A DNA stretch of 64,000 nt from Sphingobacterium sp. CZ-UAM (GTDB lineage: Bacteria; Bacteroidota; Bacteroidia; Sphingobacteriales; Sphingobacteriaceae), in the NCBI RefSeq assembly GCF_002000245.1, contig NZ_MTCM01000001.1, positions 248,001-312,000 of the forward strand. Reading direction: 5' to 3'. The position numbers were made by a program, and so were the translations under genes. Positions within the stretch are counted from its first letter, which is position 1; each line of letters starts with the position of its first letter. Of the stretch, positions 10,701 to 20,279 are shown one piece after another. The notes beneath the pieces were generated by a model that saw nothing but the letters and a program-made list of their open reading frames with translations, ran no database searches and was not told the origin of the DNA.

Positions 10701-10860
10701 TCGGGTTTATTTTGCCGCAGATAATCTGCTTACTTTTTCGAAGTTCCCAGGTTTAGACCCTGAAAGAGGTGTTTCCAGCAGTGGTGGTGCTACCTCAGGA
10801 CGCTATGTAACCCATCCTCAAAATAAAGTTTTTGCATTTGGTGCAAATATCACCTTCTAA
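7771..10860 (+). CDS. susC: SusC-family TonB-dependent outer-membrane transporter (second pair)
   Basis: This is the second TonB-dependent glycan importer of the locus and the first gene of the enzyme operon. It has a clear signal peptide (residues 1-28, ending APNVFAQ) and a carboxypeptidase-regulatory-like domain (about 32-105, LKITGKVTSPAGEPLAGVTV). The conserved MDEVVVVGYGTQ starts near residue 109. A plug domain (about 130-240, ending GVILVTTKQG) is followed by the barrel, which ends in Phe (AFGANITF). The length of 1029 residues is normal. Sequence outside the conserved plug differs widely from susC1, so the two transporters probably take different fragments and are not a recent duplication. 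susD2 follows after 11 bp. Confidence 0.95.
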   Translation: MITPITKTVGKGLLLFSLMSMTAPNVFAQSQLKITGKVTSPAGEPLAGVTVQIKGAKNGTVTDVSGNYQIIAKDIDVLIFSLVGREKAEIAVDKKDHINLVLQESSSLMDEVVVVGYGTQKKSNLTGAVAAVDGKTLNKRIATNPTQLLQGRMPGLRVTQGSGEAGNENVNLQVRGLGSYGASSAPLVIVDGIPGSLENLNPQAIENITVLKDAASAAIYGARAANGVILVTTKQGKSGKAQLSYDYNVGITKASALPDLVYNSVDYMSLYNQAAKNSGITNANSFFSQEMIDAYKNATDKTLYPDFNWLDAVFKTVPVQTHNLSLSGGANGTNYNVILGYVDQPDIMIGTSFKKYNLQLNLNSKINDRISFGSSITLNYGDRKYPRNGAEDQFLSTISQSPLYGPVLPDGSGRYTSRAYPFQSPNKNPVAVAENAFTRLNNYFMQGNIFVNIKLLDGLEWKTSGGLTYGFTKNYTNKPVINQYMWQAKPDALPARQLDVGGQGLEVTDDNNVYPVGYTQLTYDKSFGDHNLKVLAGTQTEYNKAQKLFGSRLQFPNKDLLELDGGGAGQQSNSGITNEWSLRSYYGRLNYDYKGKYLLEGNARYDASSRFPENRKWAFFPSVSAGWKISDEAFFGEQLKETVNEVKLRASIGTLGNQNIGNYPYQTVYSSAFAYPFEENLQQGARQVAMANEQIKWESTRVLDFGFDLGFWNNKLTASFDWYNKVTSDILSSSTAFPSYIGLTAPTVNYGTLRNRGIELGLQYREKIGEVSLTLNGNIQANRNKVIKYGAERISGNTITREGLPYGSFYLLESVGIFRSKEEVANSPKQQVPAQPGYLKFADVDGDNMVDNNDRVVVPGAFPDFDYSFNATAVWKNFDFTAFFFGSQGQKIFVSEWGIVPFRQGGTFTREWMDAWTPENPNASLPIVGLDNSPAANNVRTASTFFLKDGSFLRLKNIQIGYSLPQSTLSKAGISGLRVYFAADNLLTFSKFPGLDPERGVSSSGGATSGRYVTHPQNKVFAFGANITF

Positions 10861-10871
10861 CTGATGAGATC

Positions 10872-12440
10872 ATGAAAATTAAACTTAAAAAAACATATCT
10901 ATATTTTTGTTTGGCGGCTACCACAGCGCTGGGCAGTTGTGCAAAAGATTTCTTAGATAAAAACCCAACTGATAAAATACCGGAATCTACTTTTTGGAAA
11001 ACTCAGGCAGACGCAGACCTCGCGCTATCGGGTGTGTATGAATTCCTATGTCGCGGCTATAACTCTACATCTTCTTCCAACGCGAGAGGGGGATGGGGCG
11101 GAGCCAGCATGTTTTGGGACGGGCTTTCCGATGACGCATTTATATCCAGTACGTCCAATAATTTTAACACAATTTCTAGAGGCGGATTGACCTCAACAAC
11201 AGGCGGTATGCAAGCTGAAGGCTACGAAATCTCCTATCAAGCAATCGCGGCTTGTAATAAACTGATTGCGAATATTGACCGAATTACCAGCATGAGCCAA
11301 CAGGATCGGGATCGGTATAAAGCTGAGACGCGTTTCATTCGTGCACATTATTATTTCTTGCTGACTAATCTCTATGGTGATGTACCCTTGATACTTGAGC
11401 CCTTGGGGATGGATGATGCCAGTGCTAGACTGGGAAGGGCCGAAAAAGGCAAAGTAGTAGAAGCTATTTTGGCAGACCTTGATTATGCCATTGAAAAATT
11501 GCCAAATACGGCCTATAAAGGCCACGCTGTTAGGGGGGCTGCCCTCGGTTATAAAGCAAAGGTATTATTGACAAATAAGAAATGGGCTGAAGCCGCCACA
11601 GCGGCAAAGATGGTGATCGATGAAAACAAATTCTCGATCTATCAAGGTGGATACCGGGATTTATTTAGAAAACCCGGTCAAAATGGTAATCCCGAAATCA
11701 TGTTTTCAGCACGCTTTTTACCACCTAATATGTACAGTCCTGCGGATATGATGTATTCTTATTTAATGACGGTACAGCCTTTGGGGTATCTCGTAGATTC
11801 ATACCACTGTATTGATGGTAAAGATATCAGTACTTCTGCCAAATATGATGCGAAAAATCCGTATGAAAATCGTGATCCGCGATTGAAGGCATCTATTATC
11901 TACAGTGGCGTATGGCGTGGTACGACAGCTTCCTCCGCATTTGATCCTGTAGCAGCGGATGTTAAGGGTGGCTTCTTACCTAGAAAATATATCAATGAAG
12001 CCAAATGGCCCACCAGCTATGCTACGCAAAGTGACCAGGATTGGGTATTTCTTCGTTATGCCGATGTGCTGTTGATGTATGCTGAGGCAAAAAATGAAAG
12101 CGTTGGACCTGAGCAAACTGCAGTAGACGCGTTGAATCAAGTGCGTTCGCGCGCAGATGTTAAAATGCCTTTGTTGGAATTTAGTTCTTCATTGACTAAG
12201 GATGAATTTCGAGATATTATCCGCCACGAGCGACGTGTTGAACTAGCGCTTGAGGGGCAACGTTATTTTGACCTGAAGCGATGGGGAGTCATCAAACAGG
12301 TCATGGATAACACTAAAGATCCCGATGGTGCGATGCGCTTATTTGCCGCGAGAGATACCCTTTGGCCGGTTCCGCAATCTGAGGTAGATATTGCTAAAAC
12401 TTTGGGAAATGATAAATTTAAGCAAACAATAGGATTCTAA
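10872..12440 (+). CDS. susD: SusD/RagB-family glycan-binding lipoprotein (second pair)
   Basis: Surface lipoprotein partner of the preceding SusC. The signal peptide ends in a lipobox with Cys23 (TALGSC), followed by AKDFLDKNPTDKIPESTFWK, a typical SusD N-terminus. The helical region has RFIRAHYYFLLTNLYGDVPL (about 155-175). The C-terminal domain has FLRYADVLLMYAEAKNE and RRVELALEGQRYFDLKRWG. Length 522 is normal. It sits 11 bp after susC2 and 18 bp before the GH29 gene, so it is cotranscribed with both. Ligand identity is unknown; the neighbouring enzymes suggest a fucosylated acidic glycan. Confidence 0.95.
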   Translation: MKIKLKKTYLYFCLAATTALGSCAKDFLDKNPTDKIPESTFWKTQADADLALSGVYEFLCRGYNSTSSSNARGGWGGASMFWDGLSDDAFISSTSNNFNTISRGGLTSTTGGMQAEGYEISYQAIAACNKLIANIDRITSMSQQDRDRYKAETRFIRAHYYFLLTNLYGDVPLILEPLGMDDASARLGRAEKGKVVEAILADLDYAIEKLPNTAYKGHAVRGAALGYKAKVLLTNKKWAEAATAAKMVIDENKFSIYQGGYRDLFRKPGQNGNPEIMFSARFLPPNMYSPADMMYSYLMTVQPLGYLVDSYHCIDGKDISTSAKYDAKNPYENRDPRLKASIIYSGVWRGTTASSAFDPVAADVKGGFLPRKYINEAKWPTSYATQSDQDWVFLRYADVLLMYAEAKNESVGPEQTAVDALNQVRSRADVKMPLLEFSSSLTKDEFRDIIRHERRVELALEGQRYFDLKRWGVIKQVMDNTKDPDGAMRLFAARDTLWPVPQSEVDIAKTLGNDKFKQTIGF

Positions 12441-12458
12441 AATATAACCAAGATAGGT

Positions 12459-13913
12459 ATGAAGACTAAACTCAACATGTATAAAATAGTATTGCTGATA
12501 CTCTTGGTATCAGGAATGTCAAGTAGCACATCGATGGCGCAAGAAAATAAGCTTCCTGATAGTCTGCGCATGAAATGGTGGGAGGAAGCCAGATTTGGCA
12601 TGTTTATCCATTGGGGGGTATATGCGCAATTCGGTGGGGTCTATCGTGGTCATGAGCAAGCTCGAGGGGGAGCAGAGTGGATTATGAACCGTTCAAAGAT
12701 CCCCGTTGACGAATACCAGGCAATGGCAGCTCAATTTAATCCGATACAATATAATCCAGATGAATGGGTACGTATGGCGAAGGATGCCGGTATGAAATAC
12801 CTCATTATCACAGCCAAACATCATGATGGTTTTGCGTTATTCGAAACAAAAACCAGCAAATGGAATATGGTTGATGCAACTCCCTATGGTAAAGATCTGT
12901 TAAAACCTTTAGCTGCGGCTTGTAAAAAGTATGGCATTAAATTAGGATTCTATTATTCGCAAGCACAAGACTGGAATAACCCAGGAGGTTCAGCTGCTCG
13001 AAAACTCATGCGGGAAGGTTGGCCAAATCCGGATTCAGCGAAGATTGATGCGTATACCTTAGCGCACAAAGGCCATTGGGATCCCAAGCAAGAGGCAGCG
13101 AGCTTTGACGACTATATCAAAAATGTGTCTGTACCACAGGTGAAAGAACTGTTGAGCAATTATGGCGACATTGCTGTGTTATGGTGGGATACACCAACAA
13201 ATATGACTGATGAAGCCGCAAGTATGCTCCAGGAACAACTGCGCCTGCAACCCAATATTATTACCAATGATCGTTTGAAAAGACCAAATTTTCCTGGCGA
13301 CACCAAGACGCCAGAACAGAAAATTCCTGATTGGAGCGAATTAGAAGGAAAGCACTGGGAAACTTGTATGACGATGAATGGAACCTGGGGATATCGTACC
13401 TCTGACCATAAATGGAAGTCGGCGGAAACATTGATCCGTAATTTGGTTGATATCGCATCCAAAGGCGGGAATTATTTGCTAAATGTTGGTCCGAAACCCG
13501 ATGGTACCTTCCCACAGGAAAGCATAGATAGATTGGCGACGATAGGGAAATGGATGAAAACAAACAGCGAGGCTATCTATGCGACCAAAAGCAGTCCTTT
13601 GCAGCCTTTTGATTGGGGAAGATGCACAATGAAGGAGCAGGGCGACAAGACCCTGCTTTACCTGACCATATTTGACTGGCCTCAAGATGGAACGATCGTT
13701 CTTCCAATAAAGAATAAGGTTTTAAAAGCTAGTTTTTTAGCGAATGGTAAAACACTTAACGTGAAATCGCAGTCTGATGCGATCAAAATTGAAGTTTCCA
13801 AACAGGCAATTGATCCTGTCGCAACGGTGATCAAAATGGAGTTGGCTGGAAAACTAGAAAGAGATAAGACAGCCACAGCAAAGAAAATGAAAACTGGAGC
13901 CTTGGATGAGTAA
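12459..13913 (+). CDS. GH29 alpha-L-fucosidase
   Basis: A retaining exo-alpha-L-fucosidase that removes terminal fucose from oligosaccharides, probably in the periplasm (signal peptide about 1-28, ending TSMAQ). GH29 landmarks are WWEEARFGMFIHWGVYAQFGG near the N-terminus, the His pair in TAKHHDGFALF, YGIKLGFYYSQAQDW, and the strand carrying the nucleophile, VLWWDTPTNM. Asp244 is the probable nucleophile; many GH29 enzymes read WFDG at this point, so the local context is slightly divergent. The segment KGGNYLLNVGPKPDG is also typical of the family. A C-terminal beta-sandwich completes the 484 residues. It is the first enzyme of the operon. Linkage preference cannot be told from sequence. Confidence 0.9.
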   Translation: MKTKLNMYKIVLLILLVSGMSSSTSMAQENKLPDSLRMKWWEEARFGMFIHWGVYAQFGGVYRGHEQARGGAEWIMNRSKIPVDEYQAMAAQFNPIQYNPDEWVRMAKDAGMKYLIITAKHHDGFALFETKTSKWNMVDATPYGKDLLKPLAAACKKYGIKLGFYYSQAQDWNNPGGSAARKLMREGWPNPDSAKIDAYTLAHKGHWDPKQEAASFDDYIKNVSVPQVKELLSNYGDIAVLWWDTPTNMTDEAASMLQEQLRLQPNIITNDRLKRPNFPGDTKTPEQKIPDWSELEGKHWETCMTMNGTWGYRTSDHKWKSAETLIRNLVDIASKGGNYLLNVGPKPDGTFPQESIDRLATIGKWMKTNSEAIYATKSSPLQPFDWGRCTMKEQGDKTLLYLTIFDWPQDGTIVLPIKNKVLKASFLANGKTLNVKSQSDAIKIEVSKQAIDPVATVIKMELAGKLERDKTATAKKMKTGALDE

Positions 13914-13949
13914 TCTGGGACCAAAGATTAAGAAAAGAGAAGCACATTA

Positions 13950-16424
13950 ATGATAACAGAAAATAAATTTTATAAAATACTTACACTGCTCTTGGGATTT
14001 GGCGCTTTACAGATCCAGGCTCAGGAATCAAAGCGAATCGATCAAGAATGGGATTTTCTAAGGAGTGATCTTGGGGGGATCTGGGAGGCTGTCCGGCCTG
14101 TAGGAGCAGGCAATCCAGAATCTGTTCCACTATGGCAAACCGTTAGTTTACCACATTGCTATAATGCTTTGGATGCGGTTGATCCCGATGTCAATTATTA
14201 TCAGGGCCCCAGTTGGTATCGAAAGAGATTAACGATCGAAAATCCTTATTCAAATGGTCGTACATTGCTCCATTTTGAAGGTGCAGGACAAAAGTCCACG
14301 GTTTATATCCATACGCAAAAAGTAGGAGAACATGTTGGGGGATATGATGAGTGGACAGTAGATATTACTGAGGCGGTCGAGCAGTTTAAAAAAACGGAAG
14401 CCTATAAAACACAGTTTAAAGGAAAGATACCTGTTTCAATTCGGGTAGATAACTCACGTGACCTCGAAATGATTCCCTCGGATCTTTCCGATTTTAATCT
14501 TTATGGAGGTATCTATCGCCACCTGAATTTGAAATATGTACCACAGACGGCCTTAGAAAAGGTCTTTGTTAGCCCTACAGTGGATGTGGAGGGAAAGCAA
14601 GGTCTGTTGCAAATCCGTGGTCGGCTATTAACAGAATCCAACAGCTCAAATTTTGATGTCGAAACGCAGCTTTACGACCCTTCGGGTAAATTGCTTGAGC
14701 GTCAGACGCCGGTTGTTCGTTCGGTGGAAGGATCTCTTGACTTTGGAAAATTAACGGTTAAAAAACCAGCATTGTGGAGTCCGGATCATCCCGCTTTGTA
14801 CCGTTTGGTGACCATCGTTAAAAGCAATGGACAGACATTTAAAGAAGAGACCGTTTTTGGTTTCCGGCATGTAGAATTTAAAGCGAATGGTCCCTTTTTG
14901 CTAAATGGAAAAAGATTGTTGCTCCGTGGGACTCACCGTCATGAAGATCATGCTGCCGTAGGAGCAGCGATGACGGATGCACAGATTCTACAGGAAATGA
15001 CGATGATGAAAGAAATGGGGGTCAACTTTATTCGATTGGGGCATTATCAGCAAAGCCGCAGGGTGCTCGAAGCATGTGACAGCCTCGGTATTTTAGTCTG
15101 GGAGGAAATCCCTTGGTGCCGTGGTGGCTTGGGCGGTGAAATCTATCAGCAACAGGGAAAACGTATGCTGACAAATATGATAGAGCAGCACTATAATCAC
15201 CCTTCGATCATTATCTGGGGCCTAGGTAATGAAAATGATTGGCCTGGCGATTTCCCTGAATTCGACAAAGAGAAAATCAGAACATTTATGCGTGAACTGC
15301 ACGAACTTTCCCACCAATTGGATCCCAGTCGGAAAACAGCCATACGGCGTTGTGATTTTTGTAAAGATATTGTCGATGTGTATTCACCTTCTATCTGGGC
15401 CGGTTGGTACCGTGGCGTATATACAGATTATAAAACGGCCTCGACAGAAGAAATGAAAAAGGTCAAACATTTTCTTCATGTGGAGTGGGGTGGAGATAGT
15501 CATGCTCGTCGACATGCCGAGGATCCGGATCGGGCATTAGCCAAAATAGAAGGTGATGGTACCACCGATGAGCGGGCTGGTGATGCATCGCTCATTGGCG
15601 GTGCAGCAAGAGTTTCCAAGGATGGTGACTGGAGTGAGAGCTATATCTGTAACTTGATCGATTGGCACCTCAAGGAACAGGAAACCATGCCATGGCTTAC
15701 CGGTACCGCTTATTGGCCCTTTAAAGATTTTTCTACACCTGTTCGGCCTGATAATCCGGTTCCCTACGTCAATCAGAAAGGTGTCGTCGAACGCGATTTT
15801 ACGAAGAAAGAATCCTATTATGTATTTCAATCGTACTGGACTTCAAAACCTATGTTGCATATCTATGGACATACCTGGCCTGTTCGTTGGGGACAGACTG
15901 ATGAAGCGAAGATGATTAAAGTATATTCTAACGCGAAAGAAGTCGAGCTATTTGTCAATGGTGAAAGTCAAGGGGTCAAGAAAAGAAATAGCCAAGATTT
16001 CCCCGCTGCTGGATTGCGTTGGATGGTAAAGTTACGTGAAGGGAAAAATCAGCTCAAAGCAGTTGCGAAAAATGGCAAGGAACTACTGACAGATGAAATC
16101 GAACAAGTGTATCAGACTCAAGCCTGGGGACAACCTACAAAATTACAGGTTGAAGAAATTGCACGGGAAGGTGATATCATAACGGTGCAGGCCAAAGTGC
16201 TCGATAAAAACGGGATCCTTTGTCTGGATGCCAAAAACTGGATTTATTTTGATGCAACGGGAGATGGTGAACTGATTGTTGATCAAGGCACATCAATCGG
16301 CGCCAAAAAAGTGCAGGCATACAATGGAAGTGCCTGCATACGATTGCGTCTATCCGAGGGGAAGGCCGTTGTCTCAGGACGCTTGGACGAATCAAAAAGT
16401 ACATTGTTGACAATTGAAAAATAG
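13950..16424 (+). CDS. GH2 family glycoside hydrolase (beta-galactosidase-like)
   Basis: A GH2 retaining beta-glycosidase with a signal peptide (ending ALQIQAQ), so periplasmic or exported. An N-terminal sugar-binding jelly roll (about 50-200, including [14 protein letters not shown]) is followed by an immunoglobulin-like domain (about 205-310) and the TIM barrel. In the barrel the acid/base is Glu428 in [11 protein letters not shown], and the nucleophile is probably Glu512 in [10 protein letters not shown]-terminal domain of about 170 residues follows. Members act as beta-galactosidases, beta-glucuronidases or beta-mannosidases, and I cannot tell which. In this operon beta-galactosidase or beta-glucuronidase would fit. 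The GH95 ATG begins 4 bases after its stop, which suggests translational coupling. Confidence 0.88.
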   Translation: MITENKFYKILTLLLGFGALQIQAQESKRIDQEWDFLRSDLGGIWEAVRPVGAGNPESVPLWQTVSLPHCYNALDAVDPDVNYYQGPSWYRKRLTIENPYSNGRTLLHFEGAGQKSTVYIHTQKVGEHVGGYDEWTVDITEAVEQFKKTEAYKTQFKGKIPVSIRVDNSRDLEMIPSDLSDFNLYGGIYRHLNLKYVPQTALEKVFVSPTVDVEGKQGLLQIRGRLLTESNSSNFDVETQLYDPSGKLLERQTPVVRSVEGSLDFGKLTVKKPALWSPDHPALYRLVTIVKSNGQTFKEETVFGFRHVEFKANGPFLLNGKRLLLRGTHRHEDHAAVGAAMTDAQILQEMTMMKEMGVNFIRLGHYQQSRRVLEACDSLGILVWEEIPWCRGGLGGEIYQQQGKRMLTNMIEQHYNHPSIIIWGLGNENDWPGDFPEFDKEKIRTFMRELHELSHQLDPSRKTAIRRCDFCKDIVDVYSPSIWAGWYRGVYTDYKTASTEEMKKVKHFLHVEWGGDSHARRHAEDPDRALAKIEGDGTTDERAGDASLIGGAARVSKDGDWSESYICNLIDWHLKEQETMPWLTGTAYWPFKDFSTPVRPDNPVPYVNQKGVVERDFTKKESYYVFQSYWTSKPMLHIYGHTWPVRWGQTDEAKMIKVYSNAKEVELFVNGESQGVKKRNSQDFPAAGLRWMVKLREGKNQLKAVAKNGKELLTDEIEQVYQTQAWGQPTKLQVEEIAREGDIITVQAKVLDKNGILCLDAKNWIYFDATGDGELIVDQGTSIGAKKVQAYNGSACIRLRLSEGKAVVSGRLDESKSTLLTIEK

Positions 16425-16428
16425 TGCG

Positions 16429-18999
16429 ATGATAAAATTGAACAGTAATTTGAGCATTTTACTATTGCTCGGGATAATGGGGACTGTGAATTACGGTTTT
16501 GCACAGCATAAACAGAAGAAGCTGGAACTTTGGTACGATAAACCTGCTGCTTATTGGGAAGAAGCATTGCCATTGGGCAATGGTACAACTGGGGCTATGG
16601 TCTTTGGCGGGGTAACGAAAGATCGTTTTCAGTTGAATGATAATACCTTATGGTCGGGGGAACCCGAGGCTGGCAACAACCCCAATGGTCCCCAAATTTT
16701 ACCATCAGTACGTGAAGCCGTTTTAGCGGGCAAATATGAAGAAGCTGCTGCCCTCTGGAAGAAAATGCAAGGTCCTTATTCGGCACGTTATTTACCTATG
16801 GGCGATCTATGGTTAGATTTTCACCAAGACGAGAAAGCGGTGAAAGCTTACCGAAGAGATTTGGATTTGGAACGGGCAGTAAGTACGGTAAGTTATACTT
16901 ATCAAGGTGTGCAATATCAACGGGAAAGTTTTGTCAGTTATCCGGACAAAGCTTTGGTTATTCGCCTGAAAGCAGATCGAGCAAAATCGATAACATTCGA
17001 TCTATCCATGACGAGTAAGCTTAAAAGTACTGTTTCTGCAATCGGTAGTGATATGTTAAGTCTCGTGGGGAAAGCACCGAGTTTTGTTGCAAATAGGGAT
17101 TATGAGCCTAAACAGGTGGTTTACGATAGCATTGAGGGAAAGGGGATGACTTTCGAAATGCGTGTTAAGGTACAGGCAAAAGGAGGAAAAGTACAACAGG
17201 AAAAAGATAAGCTTCGTATTACGGGAGCCGACGAGGTATTACTATTGCTGACAGAAGCGACCAGTTTTAACGGTTTCGACAAATCGCCAAGCCAAGCAGG
17301 AAAAGATGTAAAAACAGCAGTTAACGGTTTGATGAAACAGGTTGCTGCTAAAAATTTCGCAACATTGCTTGCTGATCATCAGAAGGATTACAGATCGCTA
17401 TTTAGCAGGGTAGATTTTGAACTGGCCGGAATGTCAACACATGCAAGTTTACCGACAGACCAGCGCATTATGCAATTTTCCAAAGGACCTGCCGACCTTG
17501 ATTTATTGACGTTGTATTATCATTTTGGACGTTATCTACTGATTGCAAGCTCGCGACAGGGCGGTAGACCGGCCAATTTACAGGGGATTTGGAATGATCA
17601 TGTACAGCCACCTTGGGGAAGTAACTACACCACGAATATCAATACTGAAATGAATTATTGGCTGGCGGAAAATACCAACCTGTCCGAATGTCATCAGCCA
17701 TTATTTGATTTTATGGAAGAATTGGCCGTTAATGGAGCTAAAACTGCTGCCGTAAATTACAACATAAAGGAGGGCTGGGTGGTCCATCATAATTCAGATC
17801 TGTGGGCCAAAACTTCTCCTCCTGGGGGATATGAATGGGATCCAAAGGGAATGCCGAGATGGTCTGCATGGCCAATGGCTGCGGCTTGGTTCAGCACGCA
17901 CCTGTGGGAGCATTATCGCTTTACTGGAGATAAATCTTTTCTTCAAAATAAAGCTTATCCACTGATGAAGGGGGCAGCGAAGTTTATGTTACACTGGTTA
18001 ATTGCTGATCCTGAAAATAAATACCTGATCACAAATCCGTCTACATCACCTGAGAATACGATAAAAATAGCAGGAAAGGAATATCAATTGACCATGGCCT
18101 CCACAATGGATATGGCCATTATCCGCGAGTTATTTACCGCGGTAATTCGTTCTTGCGATGTGCTACAGGTTGATCCTGAATTTAAATCGACATTGGAACA
18201 GGCGAGTGCAAAATTATATCCCTATCAGGTTGGACAATATGGTCAACTGCAAGAATGGTTTAAAGATTGGGATGATCCCAAAGATCAGCATAGACATATT
18301 TCACACCTTTTTGGACTTTACCCGGGTAACCAGATCAGCGTTACAGCAAATAGTGAATTGGCCGCTGCGGCAAAAAAATCGTTGCTTCTGCGCGGTGATG
18401 TGAGTACCGGTTGGTCGATGGCTTGGAAAACAAATTGGTGGGCAAGATTACAGGATGGAAACCATGCCTATAAAATACTTAAGGATGCATTGAATTTTAT
18501 TGATCCCAAACTGGACCGCGCTCAAATGAGTGGTGGTGGTGCTTATCCGAACTTATTTGATGCACATCCTCCGTTTCAGATCGATGGAAATTTTGGTGCT
18601 ACGGCCGGAATGACTGAAATGCTTTTGCAAAGTCATGATGGTGCAGTTCATTTATTGCCCGCATTACCCGATGAGTGGTCCGCGGGACATATCAAGGGAA
18701 TTAAAGCAAGAGGAAACTTTACAGTCGATATGGATTGGAAGGATAATAAATTGCAAGAGGCGCGCATCGTTTCCAATATAGGTGGAATATGCAAGTTACG
18801 GACCGCTATGCCAGTGAAAGTAATTGGAACGAATGGGAATAAAGTCAATGGGGCTGAAAATGAATTGCTATACAAACCAAGTTCATTGAAATACCATATC
18901 CTTGACCGCGAAAAATTATCGCCTTTATCAACCAAAGAAACTTTTGAAATTGAATTTCAAACAGTGAAAGGAAAAGAGTACCGCATTATCCCGATATAG
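16429..18999 (+). CDS. GH95 alpha-L-fucosidase (or alpha-L-galactosidase)
   Basis: An inverting GH95 enzyme, typically cleaving alpha-1,2-linked L-fucose; some members prefer L-galactose. I start at ATG 16429, just after the GH2 stop and directly before a signal peptide (ending NYGFA), not at the overlapping TTG 16414. The N-terminal beta domain opens with [19 protein letters not shown]. The (alpha/alpha)6 barrel has [16 protein letters not shown], whose Asn residues act with the catalytic base in the family. It also has [10 protein letters not shown], where Glu542 is the probable acid, and [10 protein letters not shown], where Asp719 is the further active-site carboxylate. Length 856 is normal. 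With GH29 in the same operon, the target likely carries fucose in two linkages. Confidence 0.92.
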   Translation: MIKLNSNLSILLLLGIMGTVNYGFAQHKQKKLELWYDKPAAYWEEALPLGNGTTGAMVFGGVTKDRFQLNDNTLWSGEPEAGNNPNGPQILPSVREAVLAGKYEEAAALWKKMQGPYSARYLPMGDLWLDFHQDEKAVKAYRRDLDLERAVSTVSYTYQGVQYQRESFVSYPDKALVIRLKADRAKSITFDLSMTSKLKSTVSAIGSDMLSLVGKAPSFVANRDYEPKQVVYDSIEGKGMTFEMRVKVQAKGGKVQQEKDKLRITGADEVLLLLTEATSFNGFDKSPSQAGKDVKTAVNGLMKQVAAKNFATLLADHQKDYRSLFSRVDFELAGMSTHASLPTDQRIMQFSKGPADLDLLTLYYHFGRYLLIASSRQGGRPANLQGIWNDHVQPPWGSNYTTNINTEMNYWLAENTNLSECHQPLFDFMEELAVNGAKTAAVNYNIKEGWVVHHNSDLWAKTSPPGGYEWDPKGMPRWSAWPMAAAWFSTHLWEHYRFTGDKSFLQNKAYPLMKGAAKFMLHWLIADPENKYLITNPSTSPENTIKIAGKEYQLTMASTMDMAIIRELFTAVIRSCDVLQVDPEFKSTLEQASAKLYPYQVGQYGQLQEWFKDWDDPKDQHRHISHLFGLYPGNQISVTANSELAAAAKKSLLLRGDVSTGWSMAWKTNWWARLQDGNHAYKILKDALNFIDPKLDRAQMSGGGAYPNLFDAHPPFQIDGNFGATAGMTEMLLQSHDGAVHLLPALPDEWSAGHIKGIKARGNFTVDMDWKDNKLQEARIVSNIGGICKLRTAMPVKVIGTNGNKVNGAENELLYKPSSLKYHILDREKLSPLSTKETFEIEFQTVKGKEYRIIPI

Positions 19000-19017
19000 C
19001 TCATAAAATCTAAGGAA

Positions 19018-20205
19018 ATGAATTTACAATCAATTTTCAGACGCGCTAGCACATTTATTGGGATTGTGCTGCTCCCCCTGTTCGCTGGGGCGAATGAACC
19101 CAATGGATCTTTCAAGAGTAAAATCGTGACAGTTTTGCGTCCTATCGTAAAAAAGCAATCAAAATGGGCCATGAAGCAAAAGCCCTTGACCGTGACGGCT
19201 TATCCTGCAGTTCGAAGTAGCGGTGGCATTCATGACTTTTACTCGGAAGGCGACTATTGGTGGCCAGATCCAATGGATGCGGGTGCGCCCTATGTCCAAA
19301 GGGATGGTATGAGTAATCCTGCGAATTTTGTTGCCCATCGAAAAGCCATGATCCGCTTTAGCAGAATTATAGGTGCATTAGCCTCTGCTTATCGTTTGCA
19401 GCCTGATAAAAAATACGTACAACAGGCGCTGCTGCATTTGAATGCCTGGTTTGTTGATTCGGCGACCAGGATGAGTCCAAATCTGCTGTATGCCCAAGCT
19501 GTACAAGGACGATTTACAGGGCGTGGTATCGGGATTATTGACACCATTCATTTAATGGAAGTGGCACAGGGCGTAAAAATGCTCGAAAATGATCCTAACT
19601 TTCCACAGTCAACTAAAGATGCCATACACCGTTGGTTTGCTACCTACTTACGCTGGTTGACGGAGCACCAATACGGTAAAGATGAAATGAATGCAGCAAA
19701 TAATCATGGCACTTGTTGGGTGATGCAGGTAGCCTCCTTTGCCAGCTTAGTAAAGGACACAGCTTTGCTCAAGATGTGCAGCGAACGCTATCAACAAATT
19801 TTACTGCCCAATCAGATGGAAAAAGACGGTAGTTTTCCACGGGAACTTCAACGTACGAAGCCTTTTGGATATTCCCTTTTTAACCTTGATGCAATGACCA
19901 TGATTTGTCATATCCTATCAACAGCAGACGAATCGCTATGGCAATACACGCTGTCCGATGGACGTACAATAAAAAAAGGGATCGATTTTATGATACCTTA
20001 TATCAGTAATAAGAACAAATGGCCTTATCAAAAAGATGTAATGTACTGGGAGCAGTGGCCTATTGCTCAGCCTGCTCTTGTCTTTGCCGCAAATGCTTAT
20101 AAAGACAGTAGCTATTTACGACTTTGGACTAAGCTCGACCATAATTCCAAAGAGGAAGAGGTCATTCGTAACTTGCCTATCCGCAATCCTTTAATCTGGC
20201 TATAA
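19018..20205 (+). CDS. Alginate-lyase-superfamily protein (candidate uronate polysaccharide lyase)
   Basis: The protein resembles the alginate lyase superfamily (Pfam Alginate_lyase; families PL5 and PL38 are built this way), with an alpha-helical toroid of about 395 residues and an N-terminal signal peptide. YWWPDPMDAGAPYVQRDG and RFSRIIGALASAYRLQPD lie near the N-terminus. AANNHGTCWVMQ contains Asn228-Asn229-His230-Gly231, the catalytic-site motif of this fold. Later come PRELQRTKPFGYSLFNLDAM and the C-terminal MYWEQWP. Such enzymes cleave uronic acid polymers (alginate, glucuronan) by beta-elimination and leave unsaturated uronates, which suits the GH88 partner 74 bp downstream. Exact family and substrate are inference; PL38 seems the best guess. 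Confidence 0.72.
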   Translation: MNLQSIFRRASTFIGIVLLPLFAGANEPNGSFKSKIVTVLRPIVKKQSKWAMKQKPLTVTAYPAVRSSGGIHDFYSEGDYWWPDPMDAGAPYVQRDGMSNPANFVAHRKAMIRFSRIIGALASAYRLQPDKKYVQQALLHLNAWFVDSATRMSPNLLYAQAVQGRFTGRGIGIIDTIHLMEVAQGVKMLENDPNFPQSTKDAIHRWFATYLRWLTEHQYGKDEMNAANNHGTCWVMQVASFASLVKDTALLKMCSERYQQILLPNQMEKDGSFPRELQRTKPFGYSLFNLDAMTMICHILSTADESLWQYTLSDGRTIKKGIDFMIPYISNKNKWPYQKDVMYWEQWPIAQPALVFAANAYKDSSYLRLWTKLDHNSKEEEVIRNLPIRNPLIWL

Positions 20206-20279
20206 TCATCGTGCAATAATGTTAATCCAACTATAAATCTGACCAATTAACCTTTTACTTAAATAAACCTAAATGTAAT

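Noticed and set aside
16414..16428. TTG start for the GH95 gene overlapping GH2
   Set aside because: ATG 16429 directly precedes the signal peptide and follows the GH2 stop by four bases.
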